NCBI RefSeq assembly: GCF_001552635.1
Contig: NZ_BCRO01000054.1
Coordinates: 1-64,000 of the forward strand
Length of the DNA: 64,000 nt
Direction of reading: 5' to 3'
DNA from: Actinomadura hibisca NBRC 15177
GTDB lineage: Bacteria > Actinomycetota > Actinomycetes > Streptosporangiales > Streptosporangiaceae
Shown: one piece after another, positions 24,094 through 34,514 of the stretch
How positions within the stretch are numbered: the stretch's first letter is position 1
Layout of the letters: each line of letters starts with the position of its first letter
Translations under genes and position numbers: made by a program
The notes under the pieces: model-generated
Databases searched by the model: none
What the model saw: only the letters and a program-made list of their open reading frames with translations
What the model was told of the DNA's origin: nothing

Positions 24094-27000
24094 AGGTAAC
24101 AATCCCTCCTTCCACATTGGGGATGCAGGCATCTAGAAAGAATCCCTTTTCGCCGCTTGCGACAATATGAATCTTGTCGGGCATACGCTTAGCGAGGTCC
24201 TGCTCCTCTCCTTGTGAAGGTATGTCGGTGTAGACTGGGGCTACATAATAATAGAGATCCTCGCCATCCTTCACAGTATTGGCGACCTTGTCCTCTTCCG
24301 GGTCCATCAGTTCACGATTAGCGAGCTGGAACATTGTGACGAGGTTGCGCGCATCGGAGCCTGATCCCCCTAGCTGATTGCCCAAGAGGTGTCCGCGCGC
24401 CCACCTCCACTCCTTGGTGCCAGGGATGTACTCGTTCTTTGCGGGCCAGCCCGGTGGCTTAACATGCGCGCTCGCCGGAGTTCCCTCTGGCATGGGAAAA
24501 CAAAGCTTCACCCTCATCCCGGTACGGCGTCCATATTGACCGATGTAGCCATAGTCCGGAACGTTGCACCCTTGAAGATTTCCACGCAATCCCGGGAGAT
24601 TGTACGCTTGATACCAGACTCCCGTATTGCAAAAGCCAGAGCAGCGAGTTTCAACCAATGCAGCACCGCCATCATAAGTCAGCGACGCAATAGTACCGAA
24701 ATTCGATTCCATTGTCGTGCCGGCAACGGAGTCAAATATGCCATTTGTGCCATCATAACGCCAAGCGGTTATAAACCTTCCATTGGCACTCAATGAACGC
24801 GCGTCAAAGACCCCATTTCCGCCCCCGACCGGGACACCGGGCACACCGGCGGCAGTGACCTTCTTAGTAAAAGCTGTGAAAGGGCCATTTTCAGGAGCCT
24901 GCGCCGAATAGGTAAGAGTTGTCCCGTCCGCAGAAATATGCGGCCAATGGAAGTTACTATAAGGTGTCTGATTATTTTTTATTACCCTGTAAGATATTTC
25001 AGTCTTCTGAATGCTGTGGTAATATATTTTTATTTCGTGCATGTAGGCTCTGGATTTTTGCAGCCATGTCGTGTAATCATAAACGACGGTATTCCCATCG
25101 CTTGACATATCTGAGAAGCCAAGAAAAGTTGAATCCGAAGATTCATCTTCACTGTAGTATCGTCGATCGACTATCTTGCTGGAACCGTTTCGTTCCGCCC
25201 GGATCAGCTGGCAGCAATCATTCGTGTTGGCATCCAGCCCTTCAATCTGGAGCAATACAATGTCGCCATCGCCGCTAATATTGCCGATCTCAGTCGGCGT
25301 CCAATCTGTGGTTCCATCATAGACAGTCCAGGTGTCTCCTTGGTCGATATCGATGACGATTGCATCAGTGGCCGGGTCGCGTCCTGATGGCGAGGAGCTG
25401 CCCCCCTCGGGCATGGTGATGTAGGCAGCGCGCTCGCCATCGCCTGTGATCGCGTAATTAAACCTTGGCACTATCGGTGCGGGCGTACGTCCATCTGCCC
25501 GACGTGATACCAGTTTAATTTCACCGGTGTCGATATCTTTACGAACAAGATAAAGAGAACTGCTGCCGATCTTGCGCGCTTCGGCGGGAATCAGATTGCT
25601 ACTTGCCTTAACTGCAAAGAAGGCATAGCGACCGTCCCCGGATATTTTGGGATAATATGTTGTGCTATCCCGCTCACTATCTATATTACCGTTTGCATCG
25701 ACTGTAAGAAGTCGAGCATCCCCCTGAGGGTTCAACCCCTTAGTCGGTGTTACAGTTACCGCTTGCGAAGGCGAGCTCACGGCTCGTTCGGTAGCTGCAT
25801 ACACCTGTATACTGTACGCTATTCCAGGCACCAGTTCAGGAATCAGAAGTCCTCGCTCGGACGGGCTCGTGTAGCCCGTAACCGCACGAGCTTCCTGATC
25901 GAGCGGCGTAGCAACCACCGCATATTGAGTGATACCGACCAACGTGTCCTTCGGTGGCTGCCAACTTACGTTTGCGGATAGCGGTCCACCAGCAGCCTTA
26001 ATGTCTACTGGCGCGTTAGGCACATACGGATCAACTTCGACGGTGGCTTCCGCCGTCGGATCATCAACGTTGCTGGAATCTTCCCGGGTAGCCCGAATTA
26101 CCGCACGGCCCCCCGCAGAAGCTACATACAGCCCGGTCTGATCGATAGAGCCGGGGCCTTCGATAACTTCCCACCGGACCGGACCGTCAGCAGCGTTATG
26201 AACGGTCACATTGAAATCGACAGATTTTCCTCGTCCGGTTGAGATATGGTCGGGCGTGATCGATATTCCCCGGAAGGGACCATCTGCGCTTTTTAGTGTG
26301 ACATAGAAATCTTTCGACAGCGAAGCTGGTGTGCACTCGTCGAACCACGAGACGCAAGCCCGTATATCCGCTCCCGCACGCACAAACCACCAGGGGGTGG
26401 CGCTGGTGTCTGCTTTTGCCATCAAATAAGGATTAACCTGGGCACCTATTCCGAGGGTTCCCGCAACTGACACAAACTCCGCCCCCGTAAGTCCAAGACG
26501 AATAGATGCCGAGCCGTCTAGTTCAGGACGATCGGCAACGGTATTGTCTTCGAAGAGCGGTCCAGTCGTCCCCTTGGGACCAGAAAGGTTCGCCTCAACA
26601 CCTGTCGTGATATCGGGCCTGCCTGAGAGTGTCACTGCGCCAGACGCGTCCGCATGCACAGTGGCCTTCAGTATATGTGTTACAACAATAGGTATACGGT
26701 TTCTACCAGCCTTGACGGTAGTCAGGAATTTTTGCTTACCGAGACCAAATTCCTTGCTCCAATTCTCTTGGCGGGCAGCATGCGCCCGGACGTGACCAGT
26801 GAGGCGACCCTGCAAAGCAACCCGCCCACTGATCGTACCACTGCGGATTTTCAAATTATAAACGAGCTTGGGGGCAATGGTGAGGTCTGCGTCAATACGG
26901 CCACTTTTACCGATGCTCTGATGAAGGGGAAAGTGCAGTGGAGGCCCAGCTGGAATTTCCCCATCACCACGCCGCTGCTGTTTTCCTGTCTGTCTTTGGG

Positions 27001-30000
27001 GACTGACTAGATCGGCGGCCCCCAGCGTCACTTGTCCACTGAAGTCACCGTCGGTGATCAGATCGGTTAGATGCCCAGGAACGGTCGCGATAGTGACGCG
27101 AGTACCCAAGTTGCTGATTCTGACGACCCGCCGGATCATGCCTTCAGGAGCGGCCTTAGTCGGCGGAATGATCACTATACGCCCTGAAGCGAGTTGAGTG
27201 ACTTCCGCCGGTGGAGCATTAAAGATCAGAGTTCCGTCGTCTTCTGAGGAAACGAGCGTCTCTGCGGCCATGGGCGTAAGTTGCCACGCGTCGGCTTTGC
27301 TTCGGAATATGGCGCGGATTGGAGCACTGGTTTCACTGGCAGGACCAGTGCCATCAGAGTTGTTGGCACTGATATTGAAGGTGTACTCCGTGGCAGGATC
27401 AAGTCCAGTGACTGTGGTGCGGCAGCGTTCTTGCTGGACGCCACAACCCTGTTCGGTGACCGTTTTGCCACCAGGATTTACCGTGATGCGGTATTCGTTG
27501 ATCGGTGATGCGCCAGGATCGGCAGGGGGGTGCCAACTCACCTCTACTTGACCATCGGCAGTGGCGGTGGTCTCCAAGTCGAATGGAGCCGACGGCGCTT
27601 GTCTTTCCTTGGGAACAAGATTGGCGACACGTGTGGCTTGACTGGTACCGACCCTGTTGATCGCCGTTAGTTGAATATTATAACTTTTACCGTTAGCAAG
27701 CCCAGTGAGGGAGGCTGTGGTGGCGTTGGCGGGCACATCGACTTGAGGCCCGTCCGGTTCCGCTGCCAGTTTGTAAGCCAAGATGGAGGCCCCACCGTCG
27801 CGGGCGGTCAGCCAGTGGATATCGATCCGGCCATCCCCGGTGACCGTACGCACAACAGTGGGCTGGAGAGGGACTTGCCCAGCACGAGGTGTAGCTTGCA
27901 CCGGGATCGAGAAAGTGCCCTGACCGATACCGTTAATGGCGACGATGGTGAATGTGTAAGAAGTACCATTGTCCAAATCTCGGACCGTCGTCGCAGACAC
28001 CTCACCAGCGATTTCCAGTATTCGAGCGCCAGGCTGTACCGTGATCCGATATTTTGCAACAGCCGCACCACCAGTCTGCGGTGGCGCCCATGCCAATGCG
28101 ACCTCACCGTCGCGCGGTTCGGCACTGGTGATCAATGGTCGTCCGGGAACGGGAAGCGACTGTGGGGTAACCGCGTTAGACAGGTTTGACCATGCCGAGT
28201 CGCCGATATCATTAGTCGCTTTGACCCAAAAAGTATAGGTCCGTCCATTAGGAAGATCTGCGAACAGCGCTGTTGTTCCGGCTACGGTGACCGATTTAGA
28301 AATGGTGGGCTCTGTGACGGTGTAGCTGGTGACCGGGGAGGTGCCTGAGTCTGTAGGGGCGGCCCAGGTAACGCTTACGCTACCATCGGCGGCATTCGCA
28401 ACGACTTGAGTGGGAGCGCCCGCTACACGTCCCACTTTGACCGCAACTGAAGGTTTCGAAGCGGCAGAGGTGCCAGCGGAATTAGTTGCGGTCACTGTGA
28501 AAGTGTAAGTCGTCCCATTGTTCAGCCCAGAAACAGTTGCCTGTGTCTGGGAACCAGCGACGCTGACCATCTTGCCACCGGGAGAGGACGTCACGGTATA
28601 ACCGGTGATCGGTGAACTTCCCTCGGCGGATTTCTGCCACTTAACAGTAGCGCGCGCATCGTCAGGTTCAGCGGTGACGTCAGTTGGCGGCGTCGGCTTG
28701 ACCGGTGCTGGTTTAGGAGTGATGGGCGCGGACGCGGAAGATGGGGCTGAGGTGCCCACAATGTTGGCAGCGGTCACCGTAAAGGTGTAGGCGGTGCCAT
28801 TAGTCAAGGTGGCGAAGGTAGCTTGAAGCGTAGAGCCGTCGACGTTCGACTTAGCGCCGCCGGGATTGGCGGTAACGGTATATCTGGTAATTGGCGCCCC
28901 TCCATCAGAGGCTGGCTTCTGCCAAGTTACCGTAGCCGATGCATCTCCGGCCGTAGCAGTGACGCCAGTTGGCGGGCCTGGTGCTACAGAGATGGTGAAG
29001 TAGGTGAAGGTGTCGACCGACAGGGTGATCGCCGTAGTACCAGTGTTTTTGATGGTGAAGGTGCCATCGACACCAAGCTTTATGGGAATGAAGTTGGCCC
29101 AGTCGTCGTTGGCTTGGAAAGCGATGGACCCGCCATTGGGGACGTTGGTCTGCCCGGTGGGGTAGACGCGCAGCAAACCGCCAGCGGTGCTCTTGGCGGT
29201 GAGATTGATCCCCACCGCACCCACTCCGGTTCCTGGGACGCCTGCTTTGCCACGTGGTGCCACCGCGTAGGTTGCGCCGGCCGCGACCGTAGCGCTATTG
29301 ACGATCCGAGTGGGTGTGACCGGGGTCTGAGTAGAAGCCGAAACCGCTGCGGTGGGAGCGGCGAAGTACCCAGTGATGTCGGCATACACCGTCAAAGGGG
29401 ACGAGCCGACATTCTTGATTGAGATCTTCCCGTCACTACCGGGCGGCACGATCACCAAATTCGACACGAAAGTGGGAGGCCGATAGGTAATATTGGTGGA
29501 GGAGGGTGCCGTGCCACCGGAGGGAAACACCATCGCCCGCCCTGAGCCTTCACTTTTGACAACCAGCGAGAAGACGACCTGTCCAACATTGGAAGAGGGA
29601 ATACCGCCGACCCCCATAGCAGCGAAGGTAGCGGTAGAGTTAGCCGCCACCGTCTGGTTGCCGATGATGCGCGCGGTGTCCAGCGGGACATAGTTGGAGC
29701 CAGTCGCGGTGCCCTCGGCGGTGAAGTACCCATGCACATCGGCGTACACCGCAGCCGCTACCGTGCCGGTGTTTTTAACCTTGATTTGGCCGTCGGTACC
29801 GACCTTGACTATCAGCAGATGGTCTTCAAACACACCCGACCGATAGCGGGTGCCGGTCACTCCCGGCGCCGCAGTCAACTCAGAGGGATAGGCCGTCAAC
29901 GCGCCCGACCCGCCGGTGCCGTTGACAGTGAAATTCACCGCCACACTCGATATACCCGTCGCCGGGATTCCCCCGACCCCGGCAACCTTCACTATCGAAG

Positions 30001-30352
30001 TCGCACCAGCCGCAATCGAGACATTGCTGAGTAGACGAATCCGCAAGCCACCGGCGTACTGCCCCGTTCCCGCAGCCAAGCGCACCGGAGAGACGGTATT
30101 GAGCGTTGGCGTTCGTGAAGCGGAGGTAGTTGGTGATGGAGTTGCTCGGCGGACACCTGGCGTGCGAGGACGCGGTGAAACCGGAGAGGAAGACGACTTT
30201 GTGACGCGCGGTGTCGGGACTGAGGGAGTCGGTGAAGAGGCTCTCTGACCTTGCCGAGGGCTTGGGTTCGCAGGCTCGGCATGCGCAAGGTCCACCAGCG
30301 CCGAGGGCATTGACACCACCAGTGCTAGGCACAGTAGCAACCGCTTGAGCAC
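24071..30352 (-). CDS. Giant secreted FN3-repeat protein with C-terminal DNA/RNA nuclease toxin (2093 aa)
   Basis: GTG at 30352 chosen over 30388 because GGAGG lies four bases before it. Order: signal peptide (VLKRLLLCLALVVSMPSALV to AHA), Ser/Pro/Thr linker (about 27-80), three about 120-aa beta repeats each ending in a YADVHGYFTA-like motif (about 85-455), six FN3 domains (about 456-1015), a beta region, a Big_2-like domain (about 1360), another FN3, TolB-like beta-propeller blades (about 1540-1930), then the nuclease (1930-2093). The nuclease shows RGHLLGNQLGG, ARNLVTMFQLANRE and YYYVAPVY, the Endonuclea_NS_2 fold (His as base, Asn for metal). Secreted polymorphic toxin; delivery route not visible (no LXG, PT-VENN or RHS element, no sorting signal). 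Confidence 0.85.
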   Translation of the reverse strand: MLKRLLLCLALVVSMPSALVDLAHAEPANPSPRQGQRASSPTPSVPTPRVTKSSSSPVSPRPRTPGVRRATPSPTTSASRTPTLNTVSPVRLAAGTGQYAGGLRIRLLSNVSIAAGATSIVKVAGVGGIPATGISSVAVNFTVNGTGGSGALTAYPSELTAAPGVTGTRYRSGVFEDHLLIVKVGTDGQIKVKNTGTVAAAVYADVHGYFTAEGTATGSNYVPLDTARIIGNQTVAANSTATFAAMGVGGIPSSNVGQVVFSLVVKSEGSGRAMVFPSGGTAPSSTNITYRPPTFVSNLVIVPPGSDGKISIKNVGSSPLTVYADITGYFAAPTAAVSASTQTPVTPTRIVNSATVAAGATYAVAPRGKAGVPGTGVGAVGINLTAKSTAGGLLRVYPTGQTNVPNGGSIAFQANDDWANFIPIKLGVDGTFTIKNTGTTAITLSVDTFTYFTISVAPGPPTGVTATAGDASATVTWQKPASDGGAPITRYTVTANPGGAKSNVDGSTLQATFATLTNGTAYTFTVTAANIVGTSAPSSASAPITPKPAPVKPTPPTDVTAEPDDARATVKWQKSAEGSSPITGYTVTSSPGGKMVSVAGSQTQATVSGLNNGTTYTFTVTATNSAGTSAASKPSVAVKVGRVAGAPTQVVANAADGSVSVTWAAPTDSGTSPVTSYTVTEPTISKSVTVAGTTALFADLPNGRTYTFWVKATNDIGDSAWSNLSNAVTPQSLPVPGRPLITSAEPRDGEVALAWAPPQTGGAAVAKYRITVQPGARILEIAGEVSATTVRDLDNGTSYTFTIVAINGIGQGTFSIPVQATPRAGQVPLQPTVVRTVTGDGRIDIHWLTARDGGASILAYKLAAEPDGPQVDVPANATTASLTGLANGKSYNIQLTAINRVGTSQATRVANLVPKERQAPSAPFDLETTATADGQVEVSWHPPADPGASPINEYRITVNPGGKTVTEQGCGVQQERCRTTVTGLDPATEYTFNISANNSDGTGPASETSAPIRAIFRSKADAWQLTPMAAETLVSSEDDGTLIFNAPPAEVTQLASGRIVIIPPTKAAPEGMIRRVVRISNLGTRVTIATVPGHLTDLITDGDFSGQVTLGAADLVSPQRQTGKQQRRGDGEIPAGPPLHFPLHQSIGKSGRIDADLTIAPKLVYNLKIRSGTISGRVALQGRLTGHVRAHAARQENWSKEFGLGKQKFLTTVKAGRNRIPIVVTHILKATVHADASGAVTLSGRPDITTGVEANLSGPKGTTGPLFEDNTVADRPELDGSASIRLGLTGAEFVSVAGTLGIGAQVNPYLMAKADTSATPWWFVRAGADIRACVSWFDECTPASLSKDFYVTLKSADGPFRGISITPDHISTGRGKSVDFNVTVHNAADGPVRWEVIEGPGSIDQTGLYVASAGGRAVIRATREDSSNVDDPTAEATVEVDPYVPNAPVDIKAAGGPLSANVSWQPPKDTLVGITQYAVVATPLDQEARAVTGYTSPSERGLLIPELVPGIAYSIQVYAATERAVSSPSQAVTVTPTKGLNPQGDARLLTVDANGNIDSERDSTTYYPKISGDGRYAFFAVKASSNLIPAEARKIGSSSLYLVRKDIDTGEIKLVSRRADGRTPAPIVPRFNYAITGDGERAAYITMPEGGSSSPSGRDPATDAIVIDIDQGDTWTVYDGTTDWTPTEIGNISGDGDIVLLQIEGLDANTNDCCQLIRAERNGSSKIVDRRYYSEDESSDSTFLGFSDMSSDGNTVVYDYTTWLQKSRAYMHEIKIYYHSIQKTEISYRVIKNNQTPYSNFHWPHISADGTTLTYSAQAPENGPFTAFTKKVTAAGVPGVPVGGGNGVFDARSLSANGRFITAWRYDGTNGIFDSVAGTTMESNFGTIASLTYDGGAALVETRCSGFCNTGVWYQAYNLPGLRGNLQGCNVPDYGYIGQYGRRTGMRVKLCFPMPEGTPASAHVKPPGWPAKNEYIPGTKEWRWARGHLLGNQLGGSGSDARNLVTMFQLANRELMDPEEDKVANTVKDGEDLYYYVAPVYTDIPSQGEEQDLAKRMPDKIHIVASGEKGFFLDACIPNVEGGIVTYDDPCTA

Positions 30353-30594
30353 GAGCCCTCCAGCCTTCGCAGCTACCGCGCCGAACACGCGGATCGAGCC
30401 TGGGCGGAAAGATCCGCTAGGACTCGCCAGAGGAACATATACACAAGATCACTGAGACGGGAAGACCTCCAGAAGGATCACCCGGTTTCTCCCGTCCGAC
30501 AAGGTCATACATGCTCGTCCAGCACTGGCCACAAGTCAGATAGCAGCACCGAAGAGGACCGAGCTTAGAGTAACCAGACTGCTTCACACCGCCA

Positions 30595-30909
30595 TCACCC
30601 GAAGGCTTTCCTCCCGTAGAAACGCCTACGTTGCCGAGGATTAACGGGTGTTGTCGTCTGGGTGAGGCCGGTGGCTGTCAGGCAGGCGTCGATGAGGTGG
30701 CTGTGGTGTTGGATCTTGCGGAGTCCGCGGCGCAGGGTGCGCATCAGGTGGTCGGGGTCGGTGAAGGTGGTGTTGGCCTGGCTGGAGCGATGTAGCAGTG
30801 ACCAGATGCCCTCGACGGGGTTGAGGTCGGGGGCGTAGGTCGGCAGGTAGAACACGCTCAGCCAGTCACAGGCGTCGATGAAGGCACGGATCCGGGCGTC
30901 GCAATCCAT
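30595..30909 (-). pseudogene. IS630-family transposase fragment
   Basis: 104 codons matching the C-terminal third of an IS630 transposase: YLPTYAPDLNPVEGIWSLL is the last catalytic region of its DDE domain. The N-terminal two thirds, including the first catalytic Asp, are missing. Sits between toxin and conjugation operon, a possible trace of how the cargo arrived. Confidence 0.85.
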
Positions 30910-31093
30910 GTTGAAGTGGCAACGACACTATTCTTCAAAGCTCAGTAACTTCGGCCAAACAGCGGTAGATCCGGCCGCCATCGCGCTGCGGCAGGTACGG
31001 GTGCGGGCGTGGATGATCGTCGTGTCGATCGGTCGGCGAACTCCGGTTCCTGGTACGGGGCGTGGGGGTCGAGGAGAGAGCCGTCGTCGCTAC

Positions 31094-31444
31094 TCACTGG
31101 GGTGTCGTCTCGGTGCGGTCGGCGGGTGTGGGCCGGTGCACGGCGCTGCGGGCAACGATGGCGTCCTGGCCGGTCATCTCGGCGGACCGCGCTTCCAGCA
31201 TGTCAGCGAGGCGCTGGTCCGCGCTGATCCAGCCGCGTTCGAAGTGGATCCACCAGCAGTTTCGAAAGTGCACGGCGTAGCCGATCGTCTGCCCGAACCT
31301 GCGGACGAGCCCGGCGTCGAGAGCGTCGTTCATCTCCGCGTGGCTGATGATCGTGCCTGCGGGGATCGCAGACTCTGTGCCCGGCTCTGCGGTCGGAGAG
31401 GGGGCGGTCGACGGGGCGGCGGTGGTGCGCTCGGGGAGCGTCAT
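31094..31444 (-). CDS. Small protein at the end of the conjugation operon (116 aa)
   Basis: ATG at 31444 (MTLPERTTAAPSTAPSP) after AAGGAG. Disordered Thr/Pro-rich start, then a domain with NDALDAGLVRRFGQTIGYAV and FRNCWWIHFERGWISADQR. Last gene of the minus-strand operon. Unknown. Confidence 0.6.
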   Translation of the reverse strand: MTLPERTTAAPSTAPSPTAEPGTESAIPAGTIISHAEMNDALDAGLVRRFGQTIGYAVHFRNCWWIHFERGWISADQRLADMLEARSAEMTGQDAIVARSAVHRPTPADRTETTPQ

Positions 31445-31460
31445 GATCGTCAGGGCTCCT

Positions 31461-32486
31461 TTACTTCTGGCGCATCTCGCGACCGTCGAGACCGATCTGT
31501 TGGGCGGGGGGTTCGAGGAGCGGCGCTTGGGCCTGGGGTACTTCGCGGCCAAGCGACCGCTGCTGGGTTTCCTGGCGAAGGGTCGAAGCCCGGGTGTGGT
31601 CGGTGACGACCGACAGGGTGACCTTCCCGGCGGTGAGCTCGTCGCGGGTGTGGTCGGCGAGGAGGTCGGCGCCGATCTCCACGGACGCGCCGGCCTCGAC
31701 AGCCAGGGAGGCGAGCCGGTTGATCTGTCCGGCGCTTGCCGGACTCCCGCCTGAGTCGGTGATGGTGGCTGCGATGGGGAGTTCGCTCTGCTGGGAGCGG
31801 GTCATCTCCCAGGCCAGCGTGAGTTCCTCGATCGGTTCGCCATTCAGCTCGACGGTGACGATCGCGTGGTACAGATCCCGCCGCTCGTCGGCGGTGAACA
31901 CCCCGGCGTCCAACCAGGGGCTGACCTCGGCGATGTAGGCGGGGTGCTGGATCAGGTCGGCGAGCAGCAGTTCCTCGCGCACCGCGCGGGGGTCCTCGGT
32001 GGTCTGGTCGACGTCGGCGACGGTGAGAGGTGCGTTGAAGGCCGCGTTGAATCGGATGTAGTGGCCGGCGAGAGCGTGCGCGAGCTCGTCCAGGTGGTCG
32101 AGCTGGGGGTCGACACCCCGGACCTCGCCCGCTTCCCGGGTGATCCGTTCGGCATGGACGGCGAACTCGCGATACAGGCCCGCTTCTTGGATCATCCGGC
32201 CGTAGTGGGCGATGGACGCGATATCCGGGCTGTTGAGTGCGAGGCCGGTCAGCCGGTCGAGGGTGATGTCCGGCTGGTTGGCCAGAAAGACGATCTGTTC
32301 GGCCAAGGCGATGCCGCGCAAGGCCGGTTCGTTGACGCGCAGGTCAACGAGCTCGGCGAAGATCGCCTGATGGTCGGGGTCGTCGAAGTGGCTGGGGCGC
32401 AGATAGGGAGCGTCAGCCACAAGGGCCGGGTTGTGGATGAGCGCGCCCAGCAGCGCTTCTTCCGTGCGGTGAACAAGGGATGTCAT
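31461..32486 (-). CDS. DnaB N-terminal-domain protein 1 (341 aa)
   Basis: ATG decided by GGAGG. Starts MTSLVHRTEEALLGALIHNP, the replicative-helicase (DnaB) N-terminal motif (EEA-LGALL), with a second similar segment after residue 160 (REELLLADLIQHPAYIAEV). There is no Walker A, so it is not a helicase. Could bind or load helicase for the element. Adjacent to a related protein. Confidence 0.7.
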   Translation of the reverse strand: MTSLVHRTEEALLGALIHNPALVADAPYLRPSHFDDPDHQAIFAELVDLRVNEPALRGIALAEQIVFLANQPDITLDRLTGLALNSPDIASIAHYGRMIQEAGLYREFAVHAERITREAGEVRGVDPQLDHLDELAHALAGHYIRFNAAFNAPLTVADVDQTTEDPRAVREELLLADLIQHPAYIAEVSPWLDAGVFTADERRDLYHAIVTVELNGEPIEELTLAWEMTRSQQSELPIAATITDSGGSPASAGQINRLASLAVEAGASVEIGADLLADHTRDELTAGKVTLSVVTDHTRASTLRQETQQRSLGREVPQAQAPLLEPPAQQIGLDGREMRQK

Positions 32487-32607
32487 CGAGGGAAACCTCC
32501 TGTCGTCGTGGGGCCTGCCTAGAAAGGAGGGTCCGAACTGCCGTTGCGGTGAATGGTCGGCTGGGCTGCCTCCGGTCTGCGCCTGCCGGTGCGGCCATCG
32601 GCGTTGT

Positions 32608-33603
32608 TCACCGTGGGGCTTCGAGGGTGATCGGCCGGTCGGCGGGCGCTTGCTGGGCGTGCTGGTGAGCGACGTGCGACGCACCGAGTTCCTGGGTCCG
32701 TTCCGCTTGGATCGGCGGTGGGCCCTCGTAGCGGAGGTCGGGAGTGTAGGGGCCGGGGTAGAGGGAGGGGTACAGAGCTCGGACCGGTGCGGGGAGCACC
32801 ATGGGGGGCTCGGTCATCGTCAGTTCTTCCAACATGACCCGGGCGAACTCGACGCCGTTGAACTTGCCCATCGACGCATGCGCGAGGTATCGGATGTAGC
32901 CGTCCTCGTTCAGGTCGAAGCTGTTCAGGTTCAGCCCAGTGCTGGGCAGCTCCCATGCAGGATCAGCGGCCACGCGCTCGGCCAGGGCGTCGCGGGCGAC
33001 GTTGACGTCCTCGACCAGCGTCGGGCCGAAGCCTCCTGCGGGGAGTTCGGCGAGCTGGTCCGCGGCGAGGATCGCCTGGTAGATATCGCGTCTGTTCGGC
33101 GTGGTGAACGCCTCGGCCGGAAGCCATTCGGCAACCTCGCGCGCCAACTCCGGATCTTTGATCAGGGCGGTGAGGACGAATTCCTGAATCCGGGTGGGTC
33201 CGTCCTGGCCGTTCGGGTCGCTCAACGCCCGGAAGTGTGAAATCCGCTCGGGGAGCGGGCCGCCGTTTCGTGCTTGCGCGAAGGCGATCAGGTCGTCGGC
33301 GTCTCGCGCGAGGAAGATGGGCTCGGTGTAGTGAAACGCCATGCCGAGCAGCCTCTCCGCACGGACCGCAGGGTCGTCGACGGCCGCGACGATCGCGTTC
33401 ACCAGGTCTGTGCCGCGCAGCTCGGGATCGACGGCTCGTGCTTGAACCAGCGCGCCGAGGATCGCGACGTGGTCAGGAACGAGGATCCCTTCATCGGACA
33501 GCAGCCGCTCTCTCACGGGGAGCGGGATGTCCTCAAGCCGGTCGGGGTCGTAAATGAGCGCTCCGAGGATCCCTTCCTCGACCGTGTGTGCCCAGACTTT
33601 CAT
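32608..33603 (-). CDS. DnaB N-terminal-domain protein 2 (331 aa)
   Basis: Starts MKVWAHTVEEGILGALIYDP, again DnaB-N-like, repeated near residue 140 (IQEFVLTALIKDPELAREV). Same layout as its neighbour, so a tandem duplication. No ATPase motif. Its start overlaps the stop of the next upstream gene by 4 bases. Confidence 0.7.
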   Translation of the reverse strand: MKVWAHTVEEGILGALIYDPDRLEDIPLPVRERLLSDEGILVPDHVAILGALVQARAVDPELRGTDLVNAIVAAVDDPAVRAERLLGMAFHYTEPIFLARDADDLIAFAQARNGGPLPERISHFRALSDPNGQDGPTRIQEFVLTALIKDPELAREVAEWLPAEAFTTPNRRDIYQAILAADQLAELPAGGFGPTLVEDVNVARDALAERVAADPAWELPSTGLNLNSFDLNEDGYIRYLAHASMGKFNGVEFARVMLEELTMTEPPMVLPAPVRALYPSLYPGPYTPDLRYEGPPPIQAERTQELGASHVAHQHAQQAPADRPITLEAPR

Positions 33604-34514
33604 CGGCTCTCCCCGTTCTCCTGGTCGGTGGTGCGATCAGTGCGGACTCTGTTGACGCTGCGGTCGGCAAGGCGGAGGGCTTCGGCGCGCTGATCGAGCC
33701 AGCGGTGCGCTTCCAGGTCGATGACCCGCAGCCAACCGCCGTCCTTGTGCGCCCACCAAGACCCGTCGTAGTGGACAAGCTCGCTCACGGCTTGGCTCAT
33801 CGGCGTTGCCGTCCCAGTGGCGACGTGGCCGGTCATCGTGGTCGTGGTCAGGTACAGGTAGCTGTCGCGGCGAGGTGCTGAGGCCACTTCCGTGGCGGTC
33901 TCCTGGCCAGTGCTCTCCTGGTCGGTGAGCAGTTCAGACGGGATACCGGCGCAGTGGTCGGCACCGGTCCAACGCTCTTGAAGGCCGTGATCGCTGTGTG
34001 CGGGGCTGGTGGATCCCCGGTGGCCGGCGCGGCAGCCGTTGGCGTAGAAGGTCGCTGCCGCGGTCATCGTCTGGCGGAGCTCGGCGTGCCAGTATCGAGC
34101 CGCCTGCCCGGTGGACCCGGCCACCGCGTAGATCTCAACCCGCCAGGCGCGCAGGGCCCGGAGTTCCTCGATCATGCCGGGGTGCTGCGCCCAGCAGCGA
34201 GGCAGGCGTTCTTCCACGTCAAGCTCATACCGGTCGTGGAGCCAGGTCACCCAGGCGCACAGCTGCGCCCATTCGGCATCGCGTTCGTCGGCGATCAGGG
34301 TGTGCCACTCGGCGAGCACCGGCTTCTTCGGTCCCTCAGCCTGGGCCTGGTTGTCGGCCTGGGCCTGGGCTTTGCGATGGGCGCGCAGCCTCCACATTGT
34401 TTTGGAGGCGGAGTGGTGTCCTGCGGTCAGGGACGGCTTGATCCGCGGCACCGACGGGGAGAGCAACTCATCGTCGTAGGATCCGGGCTCGGAGTCGGGG
34501 TCGGTGTGGTTCAT
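33600..34514 (-). CDS. Unknown conjugation-operon protein (304 aa)
   Basis: Helical middle with aromatic pairs (EWAQLCAWVTWLHDRYELD, CWAQHPGMIEELRALRAW, ARYWHAELRQTM), flanked by disordered ends; a C-terminal segment SWWAHKDGGWLRVIDLEAHR. Seen in this position in actinobacterial T4SS operons, function unknown. Overlaps VirD4 stop by 4 bases. Confidence 0.65.
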   Translation of the reverse strand: MNHTDPDSEPGSYDDELLSPSVPRIKPSLTAGHHSASKTMWRLRAHRKAQAQADNQAQAEGPKKPVLAEWHTLIADERDAEWAQLCAWVTWLHDRYELDVEERLPRCWAQHPGMIEELRALRAWRVEIYAVAGSTGQAARYWHAELRQTMTAAATFYANGCRAGHRGSTSPAHSDHGLQERWTGADHCAGIPSELLTDQESTGQETATEVASAPRRDSYLYLTTTTMTGHVATGTATPMSQAVSELVHYDGSWWAHKDGGWLRVIDLEAHRWLDQRAEALRLADRSVNRVRTDRTTDQENGESR

